DNA from: Brucella cytisi
Lineage (GTDB): Bacteria > Pseudomonadota > Alphaproteobacteria > Rhizobiales > Rhizobiaceae
Assembly: GCA_012103075.1 (NCBI GenBank)
Contig: JAAVLQ010000003.1
Span: 868,001-932,000 of the forward strand
Direction: 5' to 3'
DNA length: 64,000 nt
Made by a program: the position numbers and the translations under genes. Below the pieces are notes generated by a model. The model worked only from the letters and a program-made list of their open reading frames with translations, searched no databases and was not told the origin of the DNA. Shown piece by piece: positions 10,399 through 20,373 of the stretch. Position 1 is the first letter of the stretch. Each line of letters opens with the position of its first letter.

Positions 10399-11780
10399 AT
10401 GAACAGATTCTTGCCTCTCCTTTTCGCAATACTTTTTCAACCTTCGCCTGCCTCAGCGGATACTATACCGCCCAAGCTTTCTGCGGACCGCGCTACTGTG
10501 ATGGGGCGGTGTGCCGAGGCGGTCAATACGGACTGTCTGGTCGAATCAATCCAGACCTATCTCGTGTCAGGTCAGGATCAGTTCCGTCGGGAACGCGTCA
10601 TGCAGGCGCTGGCCAGCACACAGCTTTTCGATGGCGATGTGGACGGGCGATGGCCTCATACCGGCAACTGTCGGCGGTATCGGGAAAGGCGGAATTCCTG
10701 ATCTCCTATGCCGGGACGCTGATACTTAGGGGGGGGACAAGGACGACGCTCTGAAGTCGCTGCGTGAGGCTGACGCATTGCTCACCGACAAACAAAACCC
10801 TGTCGGTCGTCTCGATATGACGTCGCACAGTATGTCGATCGCCAAAGCCTTTGCCGATGCCGGTTCCCCGACGAAGGACGCGCCATCGGCCGGGATTGCC
10901 GAATATCGCAATCGCATTCCCATGAATCCCATGCTGCTCACACTGATGGTGCAAGTCGCAAAATCGCAGGCCGCGATCGGATTCAGTGACGATGCAGCCC
11001 TTTATCTCAGGCAAGCCTTCGACAAGGCTCTCGATCAAGAGGTGAGCCTGACGCCGGAACAGGTCTTCCGGTATTCGAGGCGTGGTCGCAGATCGACCCG
11101 AAAGCAGCGGCCACAGCTGCGAAGGATCTCGTGGATGCGCTCGCAGTGCAAGGACCCTCGGCATTTGAATTTGCGATCTGGACGGGCCTGTCGGTGGGTC
11201 TTTCTTCGTCCGACGAACGCGCGACCGCCGATATAAACGCTCGCCGGTCCATGAAAGAAGCTCCCGAGCGCGCCTTTGTGCTTCAGCTCGTACCCAAGCT
11301 TGCCTTGGTCCTTAAGAAAAATGGAAAGGTGGGGAGGCGGTCGCCATGCTGGACGATGCCGCTGCAGAGGCATCCGCACTTACAACACCACTAGAAAAGG
11401 CGCAAACCTTCTTGGTCCTTGCCGAGGCCCTTACCGGTGCGGGAGAAAGCGCGAAGTCAGAAAAGCTCCTGAACGATATCCTTGGGCTGGGTGACGAGCC
11501 GGGCATGCAGGGCGCGATGCTCAAACATTATGTGAGCGCTGTGCCAGCCCAGTTCGCACTGCTTGGAAAGCCGGACATCGCTTACGATCTGGCGATTAAG
11601 GTTGATGAGGGCCGTCGCGACATGGCTCTCATCATGGCCGCCGACAAACTGGCGGTTAAAGGCGACTATCGCCGGGCCATGCGTTTTCTCGCTCAACTGC
11701 ATGATGAGATTTCTCCAATGATGATGGCAGGGATTGCGCAGCGCCTCGCGGGCCTCGGTAATGTGAGCACGACTCCATAA
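10399..11780 (+). CDS. Exported alpha-helical repeat protein of unknown function (frameshifts)
   Basis: Begins MNRFLPLLFAILFQPSPASA, a convincing signal peptide. The mature protein of about 440 residues is Ala/Leu/Asp-rich and helical. Repeated helix-turn-helix units of roughly 35-40 residues (for example SLREADALL, YLRQAFDKALDQE, KSEKLLNDILGLGDEPG) look like TPR/Sel1-type solenoid repeats, but I cannot match a named family. Frame breaks lie near 10648, in the G8 run 10729-10736, near 11070 and near 11330. The next gene follows after about 50 bases on the same strand and may be co-transcribed. A periplasmic scaffolding role is inference only. Confidence 0.6.
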
Positions 11781-11830
11781 TCAATATTTCCCCGCCATTC
11801 GGGCATCCCGACACAGGAGGATACCAACTA

Positions 11831-12361
11831 ATGAACCAGCATATCATCAGATACTTGTCGGTGCTCACTGTGCTCTGTCTTCTATCCGCCAACAGTTCGG
11901 CGCTCGCGGCACCGGAGCAACCGGAAAATCCTTGCAACGACGCGCAGGGTATTATGGGAACGGCGTGCGAAGAGGCAAGAAAGCTTTTGCTTGAGGAGCC
12001 ATCAGGCGGCATGTCTGTAACAACGGTACGGGTATCGCTCGGTGCGCAGGGCTGGCGCTACAGATTCGAGGACATCACGCAGGAGACTTGCCCGGATACA
12101 GGCGACATCACCATGCCTCAAGGCGGGCAACTTCAAATCGTTTCCACGTCTGATGACAAATTATACGACTGGTCCGTAGAGGCGCTCGGTATCGAGACCG
12201 CGCTGATACGAAGCCGACTGGAGACGATCTTGATCGATGCTAAAGATGCCGGCAAGTATCCGGGCATAATTTCCAGCACATCTGTCTCCGGTTCGGTTCA
12301 AATCCTTGCACCAGAACATTTTATCGCATGGCGCGCGGCGCTGGAGAAGCGTTCATGCTGA
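11831..12361 (+). CDS. Exported oxidase-subunit-II-like cupredoxin without copper ligands
   Basis: Intact 176-residue protein with a signal peptide ending SSALAAPEQ. The body follows the layout of the heme-copper oxidase subunit II periplasmic domain: VRVSLGAQGWRYRFED where COXII has its W-rich strand, LQIVSTSDDKLYDWSVEALG in place of the strand that ends HSWWVPA.G, then IETALIRSRLETI for the K.DAIPGR.N segment, and VQILAPEHFIAW at the C-terminus. The CuA signature (H, CxxxC, H, M) is absent; the CxxxC site reads GIISSTSVSG. Two Cys (NPCNDAQG, GTACEEA) near the N-terminus may form a disulfide. Homology is my pattern reading and needs a profile search. The next gene's ATG overlaps its stop. 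Confidence 0.6.
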   Translation: MNQHIIRYLSVLTVLCLLSANSSALAAPEQPENPCNDAQGIMGTACEEARKLLLEEPSGGMSVTTVRVSLGAQGWRYRFEDITQETCPDTGDITMPQGGQLQIVSTSDDKLYDWSVEALGIETALIRSRLETILIDAKDAGKYPGIISSTSVSGSVQILAPEHFIAWRAALEKRSC

Positions 12362-12773
12362 TCTTTGGCGTCAGTCGAACCCTAAACCGCACGTTGTTGC
12401 GAGGACTTGCTGCCGCAGCGCTGCTGACTGTGCAAGGCAGCGGGGGACGCACTGGTTGATTTTTGCCACCCGAGGGGTGTGTCATTGGCCCGTCGACCTA
12501 TGCGCTTGCTCGTGCAGAAGGGTTCGAAGCCAGAACCATCGACGCACTCGTGGAACAGGCAGGCAAGGATCCGGAAACTGTTCGAACAGGTGATCGATCA
12601 CGCCCGATACGTCCGGTGCGGGCAAGCCGTACTCTGAGAGCAACCTCTACGCGACTTCGACACTCGGCAGATGCAAACAATGGACCCCAACGCGAAATGC
12701 ATGGATGAAAGTTGCGCATGGGTTCCTGATCCAGTTCGGGGCGCAACATATGTGCCTCTTTTTGGAGCGGTAG
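12355..12773 (+). CDS. Small exported protein of unknown function (frameshifts)
   Basis: The ATG lies within the end of the preceding gene (ATGCTGA overlap), implying translational coupling. The first 30 residues form a signal-like segment (LLRGLAAAALLTVQGS). After a shift near 12450 the frame reads PPEGCVIGPSTYALARAEGF and DALVEQAGKDPETV. After another near 12590 it reads SGAGKPYSESNLYATS and so on to a TAG at 12773. The exact path through the last third is uncertain because two frames are both open. Family not recognised. Confidence 0.4.
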
Positions 12774-12890
12774 TGTCCGTATCCCGTCAGGTTCTCTCGC
12801 GACTTTGTTCGCAATTTCCTTATTAGTACATTGATCCGGATTTTTGTGGTTTCGGGTTTGACATGCTAAGCAGCTGTGCACGAACCAGAA

Positions 12891-14061
12891 CTAAGAAAAA
12901 CGCTCGGCAAGCCGTGCCCAAAGTGCTGCACCTACCGGAAGATTGTCATCGTTGAAGTCGAATTTTGGATTGTGTAGAAACGCGGAATTGACACCGTTGC
13001 CGAGGCGCAGAAAACAACCCGGCTTTTTCTCCAGAAAGTAGGCAAAGTCCTCGCTGCCGGGAATGAGCGGGCAGACGGTCACGTTGTTTTCACCTACCAG
13101 TTCCCTCACAACTTCGGTTGCGAATTCTGTTTCGGGTTCGGAGTTCACGACGACCGGATAGCCTCGTTGATATTCGATTTCCGCCGTTGCGCCATAAGCC
13201 GCGACGTGGCTCTCAACCAGAGATCGAATACGGGTCTCAAGCAGATCGCGAATCCGTGGTGCAAACGAGCGGATGCTCAAACCAAGCGTTACGCTTTCGG
13301 AAATTACATTCGTTGCCTCACCGCCATGTATGGTGCCAACCGTAACTACTGCCGTTTCTGTCGGGTCGATATTACGTGATACTACTGTCTGCAAAGCCAT
13401 AACCGGGCTCGACGCGACCATAACGGGGTCGACGGTAAGGTGTGGACGTGATGCATGCCCCCTTTACCCAAAACCTTGATGAAGGCCGTATCGGCTGCAG
13501 CCATCAGCGGGCCCGAGCGGGTCAGAAATGTGCCCTCGGGTGCTCCCGGATGATTGTGGAGCCCGAAAATTGCGTCGCATGGAAAGCGTTCAAACAGTCC
13601 GTCGGCGATCATGGCCTGTGCGCCACTCACTTCGCCGGCTTCTTCGGCGGGCTGGAAAATCAGATTGATGGTTCCACTAAAGTTGCGCGTGCGAGCGGGT
13701 ACTCAGCAGCTCCCAGCAGCATTGTGGTGTGACCATCGTGACCGCACGCATGCATCTTGCGGTGCGCGACTGGCATATGTCAACCCGGTCGCCTCGGTGA
13801 TCGGAAGCGCGTCCATGTCTGCCCGAATTGCGATACTGCGGTTACCTTCACCGGCGCTTAGTCTGCCAACAACGCCGTAATACCCACATTGCGGGTGACG
13901 TCAAACCCCCAGCTTTCCAGTTTTTCTGCGACAAAAGCGGCCGTCTTTTCTTCCTCGAACGACAGTTCCGGATTTGCGTGCAGATGATGACGGATCTTGA
14001 GAAATGTTCCGGTATTTGGTGTGAAATCCCTGATTTCCGCAAATTGTCGCGACTGTGTCAT
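12891..14061 (-). CDS. M20-family amidohydrolase / peptidase (frameshifts)
   Basis: Binuclear zinc hydrolase of the HipO/AbgA/IAA-amino-acid-hydrolase group that cleaves N-acyl amino acids. It starts at 14061 with HHLHANPELSFEE. The middle carries the M20 metal motif MHACGHDGHTTMLLGAA (about 13760-13705), the catalytic Glu pair in FQPAEEAGEVSGA, then FGLHNHPGAPEGTF and a dimerisation domain. The C-terminus ends with GSEDFAYFLEKKPG and a metal His in FLHNP. Rebuilt length is about 390 residues, normal for the family. Shifts lie near 13855, 13780, 13690 and 13440. The same strand carries an amino-acid ABC transporter, so the pair probably imports and deacylates an amino-acid conjugate. Confidence 0.82.
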
Positions 14062-14169
14062 ATCGTTTGCCTCGCCAAATGGAATGCAAGGCCTCCTGTT
14101 ATTCCGGTTGAGTAGGGAAAGGGTTAATTGTCCACACGGCAGGGACCCAGCCCGCCGCGTGAATGTCCG

Positions 14170-14961
14170 TCAGATAAAGCGGCTCAGGAAACTGCGCGTT
14201 CGTGGATGCTGAGGATTTTCGAGAACCTGCTGCGGCGGACCTTCCTCTACAACCTTGCCGCCATCCATGAAAACGACCCGATCCGCGGCTTCACGCGCAA
14301 AGCCGATTTCATGGGTAACGACGATCATTGTCAGTCCTCGGTCTGCAAGTGAACGCATTGTCGATAGCACTTCGCCCACCAGTTCGGGGTCGAGAGCCGA
14401 CGTGGGTTCATCGAACAACATCAGCTTTGGACGGATCGCTAACGCGCGGGCAATTGCGACACGCTGTTGTTGGCCGCCGGACAATTGCCGCGGATAGGCG
14501 TTCAGCTTGTGTGACATGCCCACTTTCGCGGGGAGGTCTTTCGCTGTTGCGATCGCTTCCCCGCGATTATGACCGTGAACACCAATCGGTGCTTCGATTA
14601 CATTCTGCAGTACCGTCATGTGCGGATATAGATTGAATTGTTGAAAGACCATGCCGATGCTGCTGCGTTGTGCCGCAATCGCCTTGTGGGATAGCGCCGT
14701 CAGACGGTCCTTGTGCAGTCGATAGCCGATCTGCTCGTCACCGACAAAGATTGAACCGCGGTCGATCGTTTCGAGCCTGTTGATGCAGCGCAGGAAAGTG
14801 GACTTTCCGGAACCGGACGGCCCCAGTATAACCACAACTTCACCCGCCGACACGCTAAGATTAATTCCCTTTAGCACCTCGACATTATGAAAAGCCTTAT
14901 GGACGTCATTGGCGCTTACAACGGGCTTTTGTTCTTGAGTACTGTGCGACGCGATCATCAT
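14170..14961 (-). CDS. Polar amino acid ABC transporter, ATP-binding subunit
   Basis: Intact 263-residue GlnQ/HisP-type ATPase. Walker [11 protein letters not shown]-loop [19 protein letters not shown] (typical of polar amino-acid importers), signature [16 protein letters not shown], Walker [17 protein letters not shown] and the switch His in VVTHEIGFA are all present. Its start overlaps the end of the permease gene by 4 bases, so the three ABC genes form one operon read toward the M20 hydrolase. Confidence 0.92.
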   Translation of the reverse strand: MMIASHSTQEQKPVVSANDVHKAFHNVEVLKGINLSVSAGEVVVILGPSGSGKSTFLRCINRLETIDRGSIFVGDEQIGYRLHKDRLTALSHKAIAAQRSSIGMVFQQFNLYPHMTVLQNVIEAPIGVHGHNRGEAIATAKDLPAKVGMSHKLNAYPRQLSGGQQQRVAIARALAIRPKLMLFDEPTSALDPELVGEVLSTMRSLADRGLTMIVVTHEIGFAREAADRVVFMDGGKVVEEGPPQQVLENPQHPRTRSFLSRFI

Positions 14962-15878
14962 GTATTCTCCTGCGCTGGCTGAATTGCAGGACTATCGTCT
15001 TTTCCTGTCGGCTCACCGCGTTCACCCCGATTGTAATGGCGTTCAATTGCATTTTGCCCGACGTTAAGAACCGAGGTGATCAGGAGATACCAGAGAACCG
15101 CTACCAACAGCATTGGCATCACTTCAAAGGTACGATTGTAGATAGACTGAACCGAATACAGCAGGTCGGCCATCGCGATGACACTCACCAGCGAGGTCGC
15201 CTTGATCATGCTGATCAGCTGATTGCCGGTTGGCGGCACAATCGAACGCATGGCCTGTGGAATGACAATACGGCGCAGGGCCCGCATGCGGGTCATGCCG
15301 AAGGCGGCAGCGGTCTCGGCCTGTCCTTTATCGACCGACAAAAGGCCGCCACGGATAATCTCGGCCATATAAGCTGCCTCATTAAGGGCGAGGCCGACAA
15401 TTGCAGCGGTAACCGGTGTGATCAGATCGTTGGTGTTCCAGCTTGCGAACGTTGGGCCAAAGGGAATGCCGATGGAAATCTTCGGGAACAACGTCGACAT
15501 GTTGTACCAGAAGATGAGTTGTACCAGCAGTGGAGTGCCGCGAAAGAACCAGATAAACAGGCCGGCGAGCGAACTGGCCAGCTTGTCATCTGACATACGC
15601 GCGACAGCCAGTACAAGACCAAGCGCTACACCGATAATCATGGCTACTATGGTCAGGCCGAGGGTAATGGAGAGCCCGCTCATTACTGTCGGGTCGAAGA
15701 AATAGGCTGCGACGATCGGCCAACCGAAGTTCGGATTGACCGCAACAATATAGGCAAAATTCATCGCCACCGCGACCACGACGCTCCATAGCAGTACTCG
15801 TCCTACGGGAAATGGCTGATGAGCGCGGGCAACGTCATGTAATTTGACGTCGCCCGCAGCAAAATGAGCCGTGCTCAT
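14958..15878 (-). CDS. Polar amino acid ABC transporter permease
   Basis: Intact 306-residue HisM/GlnP-type permease. A hydrophilic N-terminus precedes about five helices and the EAA loop (EAAYMAEIIRGGLLSVDKG, then ETAAAFGMTRMRALRRIV) that docks the ATPase. FFRGTPLLVQLIFWYN is the conserved family segment. Only one permease is present, implying a homodimer. It overlaps both neighbours by 4 bases. Confidence 0.9.
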   Translation of the reverse strand: MSTAHFAAGDVKLHDVARAHQPFPVGRVLLWSVVVAVAMNFAYIVAVNPNFGWPIVAAYFFDPTVMSGLSITLGLTIVAMIIGVALGLVLAVARMSDDKLASSLAGLFIWFFRGTPLLVQLIFWYNMSTLFPKISIGIPFGPTFASWNTNDLITPVTAAIVGLALNEAAYMAEIIRGGLLSVDKGQAETAAAFGMTRMRALRRIVIPQAMRSIVPPTGNQLISMIKATSLVSVIAMADLLYSVQSIYNRTFEVMPMLLVAVLWYLLITSVLNVGQNAIERHYNRGERGEPTGKDDSPAIQPAQENT

Positions 15879-16756
15879 TGTGTGGCCTTTCCGGCAAGGT
15901 TAATACCAGCGTCATTGATCATGTTCTTTTCGAGACCCCACTTCTTCATGATCGCGGCATAGGTACCGTTCTCGATCAACATCTGAAGGCCGTCACGCAA
16001 TACTTCGGCAATTGGCGATCCCTTTGGAACCACTGCTCCCTGAAAAAGATCATCGAAGCCGTTCTTCTGTCCAACAGCAGACAATTCCAGTTGTCCATTT
16101 GACTGCTGAATGAAGTAGCTTAGCGGCGCTTGTGAGGAAAAGAATGCATCAGCTCGATTTGAGCGAACGGCAAGGATCGATGTGGGCTGATCGGTATAGG
16201 ACTGCACCTGAATGGCTTCTTTTCCATCGGAAGTGCATTTCTGCGTCTGTTCCTTGATGACTTTCTCAGCGGAACCGCCTGCCATTACCGCAACGCGCTT
16301 GCCACATGCTGTATCCGGGGATGTTATTCCCTCAGGATTGCCTGCCTTCACAGCGAAGACCACGTACTCGCGCACCCAGTCGACGAAATCATTGGCCTCG
16401 GCGAGAAGGAAAATCTCCCACGGGACCGAAGCCGAATTGATATCTTCCCGCGTTGATACCGCTCAGCAAGGCGGGCAGTCCGCCAACCGTTGCATGTTCG
16501 ATCCTGATGCCGAGAAGCTGACCAAGTGCTTCTGACATATCGGCGCTCGCGCCCGACATGTTTGCCCCGTCAATGATTTCGTAAGGGGAAAGGAACCGCT
16601 GTTGACAGCAACCATCTTGCCAGCTGTAACCAGATCTTGTGGCAAGCGTGCTCGAAGTGCTTCGTTCAAAGTCTGCTGCGGGATCGCTTCCCCGGCGACC
16701 GCCGCATGCGCAGACAAGCTACCCAGAACGACCGCTGCTATCATAGTCATTTTCAT
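15875..16756 (-). CDS. Polar amino acid ABC transporter, periplasmic binding protein (frameshifts)
   Basis: SBP family 3 protein starting at 16756 with a signal peptide (MKMTMIAAVVLGSLSAHAAVAG). Lobe 1 continues through a shifted frame (PYEIIDGANMSGASAD, then LGIRIEHATVGGLPALLSGI). Lobe 2 (MREYVVFAVKAGNPEGI onward) ends with FDDLFQGAVVPKGSPIAEVLRDGL, where this family usually has GIAV.K. Shifts are near 16585 and 16385. It delivers the substrate to the permease encoded immediately downstream. Ligand unknown. Confidence 0.82.
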
Positions 16757-16785
16757 ATCAACCTCCCGAAAGATGAAATGTGGGC

Positions 16786-17744
16786 TTAGTTTCCGCTTGC
16801 GTGAAACGGAAACAGTTCGTTTATCGTGAGCTTGCGTGGCAATATGCCCTGCACGTGTAGTTCTTCAGCAAAATCGTCGATCATTGCCTCATTGGCTGTC
16901 AGTCCGCTTTCGCTCCAGTTTTCGGGCAGATCGCGGGCGACCTTGAGCAATTCGTCGATCATCCACGGCGTTGTATCCCCGTATTTGCGCCGCTTCGCCG
17001 TCCAGACGCGCTGGCTTTCATCCAGAAGCGCACTCAATTCGTCTGCTACCCATGGATTATCGCTCAGGACCTTTGGCTTGATACCAATCAGATGCATGCC
17101 GGGACATAGCCGACCTGATCGAAATAGGTGCGTTCAGCACCACGGAAATCGTCGAGCAACTGACGAAAACCGGGTTCCTTGCCGAAAAATCCGTCAGGCA
17201 TGAATGGCGTGAAAACCGCATCAAGAAAGCCATCACGAAGCATTTCCATCATCGGTTTTTCTCCCGGCATGGCTTCGATGTGGCCGGGACGTCCGAAGCC
17301 ATCAAGGCGATCGGTAATGGGGTGGGCCCCGGTGAGACGTCCCGCATACCAACGGGCATCGTCAACTCCCACCCCTTCAAGCCGCAGCGCGGCACGCGTC
17401 CAGATATTGCCGGAATCACGCCATCCCGTGACACCAATTTTTACCCGACAAATCCGCGAAATTACGAACGTGGCAGTCGCGACGGGTGATGACACACCGA
17501 TGGCGGAAGCCTCGCATAATGAAGTTCGGAATGCCGACGATGCGGTCATCGCCCTCAAAGCGCATTGACGCATAACGGCTAAAGGACATTTCAGCCGCGT
17601 CATGAGCTTCATCAAGGCGGGATGTGATACGAGCGTGCCAACACGATCAAGAATGACATTTATCCTTGATGAGCGCACGTCGCCAAGCGCCAACGGCGTC
17701 AGATAGTCCCAGTCCCTTACAGCCAGCCTCAGCGTGATCGACAT
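16786..17744 (-). CDS. 4,5-dihydroxyphthalate-decarboxylase-like / NMT1-like protein (frameshifts)
   Basis: No signal peptide: it starts MSITLRLAVRDWDYLTPLAL. Features typical of the Pht5-like branch of the periplasmic-binding-protein fold are GVTGWRDSGNIWTRAALR, FTPFMPDGFF, and GMHLIGIKPKVLSDNPWVADEL, where family proteins have HLVVI followed by the C-terminal helix bundle. Shifts near 17500 and 17105. Characterised members decarboxylate 4,5-dihydroxyphthalate, but many in amino-acid or phthalate clusters have no proven activity. It may be an enzyme acting on the imported compound. It leads the minus-strand operon and is divergent from the MocR regulator. Confidence 0.65.
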
Positions 17745-17836
17745 TTTCCGTCCTTCAGAATTTTCATTATGGGGACGACATTAAATGTTCAGTTTTTGCT
17801 GATCAAATGCTATTACGTTACTGAACATTAAACGAA

Positions 17837-19172
17837 ATGAGATTCATGCCGCAGAATTTCACGCCAGACTGGTTTTCCCAGAAGTTGAAGAACAGGACGA
17901 CGCGCGGAAAGCGCGCGACACTGCAGATATTATTCGTAAAGGTATTCTCCCGGTCGGAACCAAATTGCCCCCGTGCGAGATCTCGCCTATACGCTCGGAA
18001 TCAGCCCGGCGACGATCTCCGAAGCATGGAGCGAATTGCGCAAGCAGAAGATCATTACCGGACGCGGGCGAAATGGAACGTGGGTCAGTGGTGACAGTTT
18101 TGTGGCGAGACCGGAACGTCTGGCCAGCTTCGGCGACTACGGTCCTGATGTTCTGGACCTCTCCAAGGCCGTTCCCGACCCGAAGCTTTTGCCTTCCCTT
18201 GATGGCGCGCTGCTACATGGCGCGCGTGCGGAGAACCTGAACAGTTACGACAGGACACTTATTCTGCCGGAACTGGAGGCAGCTGCACGCCTCACGGCCT
18301 TATGAGCCGGAAGCCTTTCTGGCCACAAATGGCGGATACAATGCCGTCTACACAATTTTGCACGCGCTTTTGCCGCCTGACGCGCCGGTCGCGATCGAAG
18401 ATCCGACTGCAATGCGCCTTCTCGATATTCTCGAGGATCTGGGCGTTCCGATCATTTCAGTTGCCTGTGATCGCGATGGGCCCTTGCCAGATTCTCTTGC
18501 CGCCGCCCCGGAGCGCAAACCATCAGCTTTCCTGTTCCAGCCGCGAACGCATTCGGTCACGAGTTGCTGCGTTACCCGTGAGCGCATGGCAATTCTGGGC
18601 GACATCCTTGAAACGAGTGACGCACTCATTATCGAAGATGATGGCGTCGGAGATATAGCGTTCAGGTCGCCGCAGACCCTTGGTACCCGCTTTCCCGGGC
18701 GTGTCATCCATATCCTGTCTTACTCCAAGTCACTCGGACCGGACCTGCGCCTTGCTGTACTTTCCAGCTCGAGGGCGATCGTTGAGCAGATACAGGGATA
18801 TCGCAGTTTCAGCGCGGGATGGACCAGTCGTATTCTACAGGCAGCCGTCGCATGGTTGCTGACCGACGAGAAAACACAGTCGGGATTAAATCAAACAAAA
18901 CAGATCTATCAGGATCGAGCACGAAAGTTCTCCGACGCATTGGCCACACGCGGTATCACAATGCCGGGTGGTGACGGGTTGTGTTGTTTCGTTCCGGTAA
19001 CGTCCGAACCCTATGCCATGGTGACGCTGGCCGCGCGACATATCGCAGTGGCGCCGGTGCCAAATTTTCAATCAATCCGACCAGCTCTGTTCGCATCGCT
19101 ACGAGCATACTCGATATGAGCAAGGTAGAAGAGGTTGCAGATGCCGTGTGTGTCGCCGCAGATCCGCACTAA
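17837..19172 (+). CDS. MocR/PdxR-type regulator: GntR winged helix fused to aminotransferase fold (frameshifts)
   Basis: About 445 residues. The N-terminal GntR helix-turn-helix (PPVRDLAYTLGISPATISEA, about residues 45-65) is joined to a type-I aminotransferase domain. The PLP lysine is in HILSYSKSLGPDLRLAVL and the co-factor Asp region in LIIEDDGVGD. Shifts are near 17895, 18300 and 19065, with the last segment ending MSKVEEVADAVCVAADPH. MocR proteins bind PLP as effector and regulate PLP- or amino-compound-linked genes. Divergent from the operon ending with the M20 hydrolase, and probably its regulator. Confidence 0.8.
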
Positions 19173-19231
19173 TACCGTGCTTCCGGTGAGATTAGTGTCG
19201 GGATGATCACCTCAGAATGCCAACGCTAGCA

Positions 19232-20140
19232 TTAAACCTCATCGGAACCAGAACGGCTAATATGAAGTTTCAACAATGCAGCCGCAAATTCGAATTCCCT
19301 GTTCTCGATGGCTTCCAGTATACCAAGATGATCTTTGCAAGCCTTTCGGATGCGATCTTCACCCAATCGATCGAAATCGGAATATTCTGTCATGCGCCTT
19401 AAGCGATTTTGCCAGCGTACGGATTGCGTGAAAAAGCGGTTATTTCCCCATGAAACAATGGTTTCGTGAAAATTCGCATTGGCATTGAACCACAGATCTC
19501 TCGTGAGCTTTTCGAGCGGCAGAACAAGTATGTCCGTTGCTCCCGCTTCAATGCCGCCAGTTGATGGAGATCAGGGGTATAATCCGTTTGCGCAAGCGCT
19601 CCGCATTCAATCACAAGGCGAAAGGCGTAGCTTTCGTTCACGGCGCGCTCATTGTCGAGTGTCTCGGCAAAGCGCCAGCCATGCCGGGAAGTCGTTCCGC
19701 AAGTCCTTCCGTCGCAAACCGCATAAGCACTCGCCGTATGGCACCGCGCGTTGCTCCAAGCTGATCCGCGAGTTCCGCCTCCGACACTTCATCCTCAATC
19801 GCGCCTGAAGCGCGAGAGCTCATGAGCCGGCGATACAGCTCTTCTGCTTCGGCAGGAGGAATAAGCTTGTCGTTGAGCTCGTCTGCTTCGGGAAGTCGAT
19901 GCAATTGATACCCGCGATTTGGTGTCTGGCTGACAATACCCTGCAATACAAGAAGATTGAGAACCTGACGAACGGGGAGCGAGACACCCTAAGCTCTTTT
20001 GCAATCGCAGCATCCGACAGTCTGTCACCAATATTCCAGCGCGCAGCAGATATAAGGGAGACCATCTTATGCGCAACTTCTGCCTGAAGGCTGCTCAGAT
20101 TGGGTGCGTGTTCCGTTGATCTCCTACTGTTCATAGTCAC
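19232..20140 (-). CDS. GntR-family regulator with two winged-helix domains (frameshifts)
   Basis: Starts at 20140. First winged helix: RLSDAAIAKELRVSRSPVRQ, then QGIVSQTPNRGYQL. Second, about 85 residues later: EVSEAELADQLGATRGAIRR, then EGLAERLPGHGWRF. The rest (RAVNESYAFRLVIECGAL and onward, ending FAAALLKLHISRSGSDEV) is a short FCD-like all-helical effector domain. Shifts near 19985, 19680 and 19410. Most GntR proteins have only one DNA-binding domain. It is divergent from the C45 acyltransferase/ABC operon and presumably controls it. Confidence 0.75.
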
Positions 20141-20373
20141 GTGTGCCGCCTTTTGAATGTGCGTCTCCCATCAACCGCAAACACGGAGAATTGGCGAAAT
20201 TTCGCAATAGATCTTTTTCTTTCCCATGGCGACGTTAACATCCGGGCCGGGTCACACCCTTGCCGGCAAAGTCACAATTGAATTGTTTCCTATTCTAATA
20301 AAAAACTATTGACTCCGCAATGGGGAGTGAGAATTGTATTACGAGGATATAAAATACAAAATATGGATTGAGT

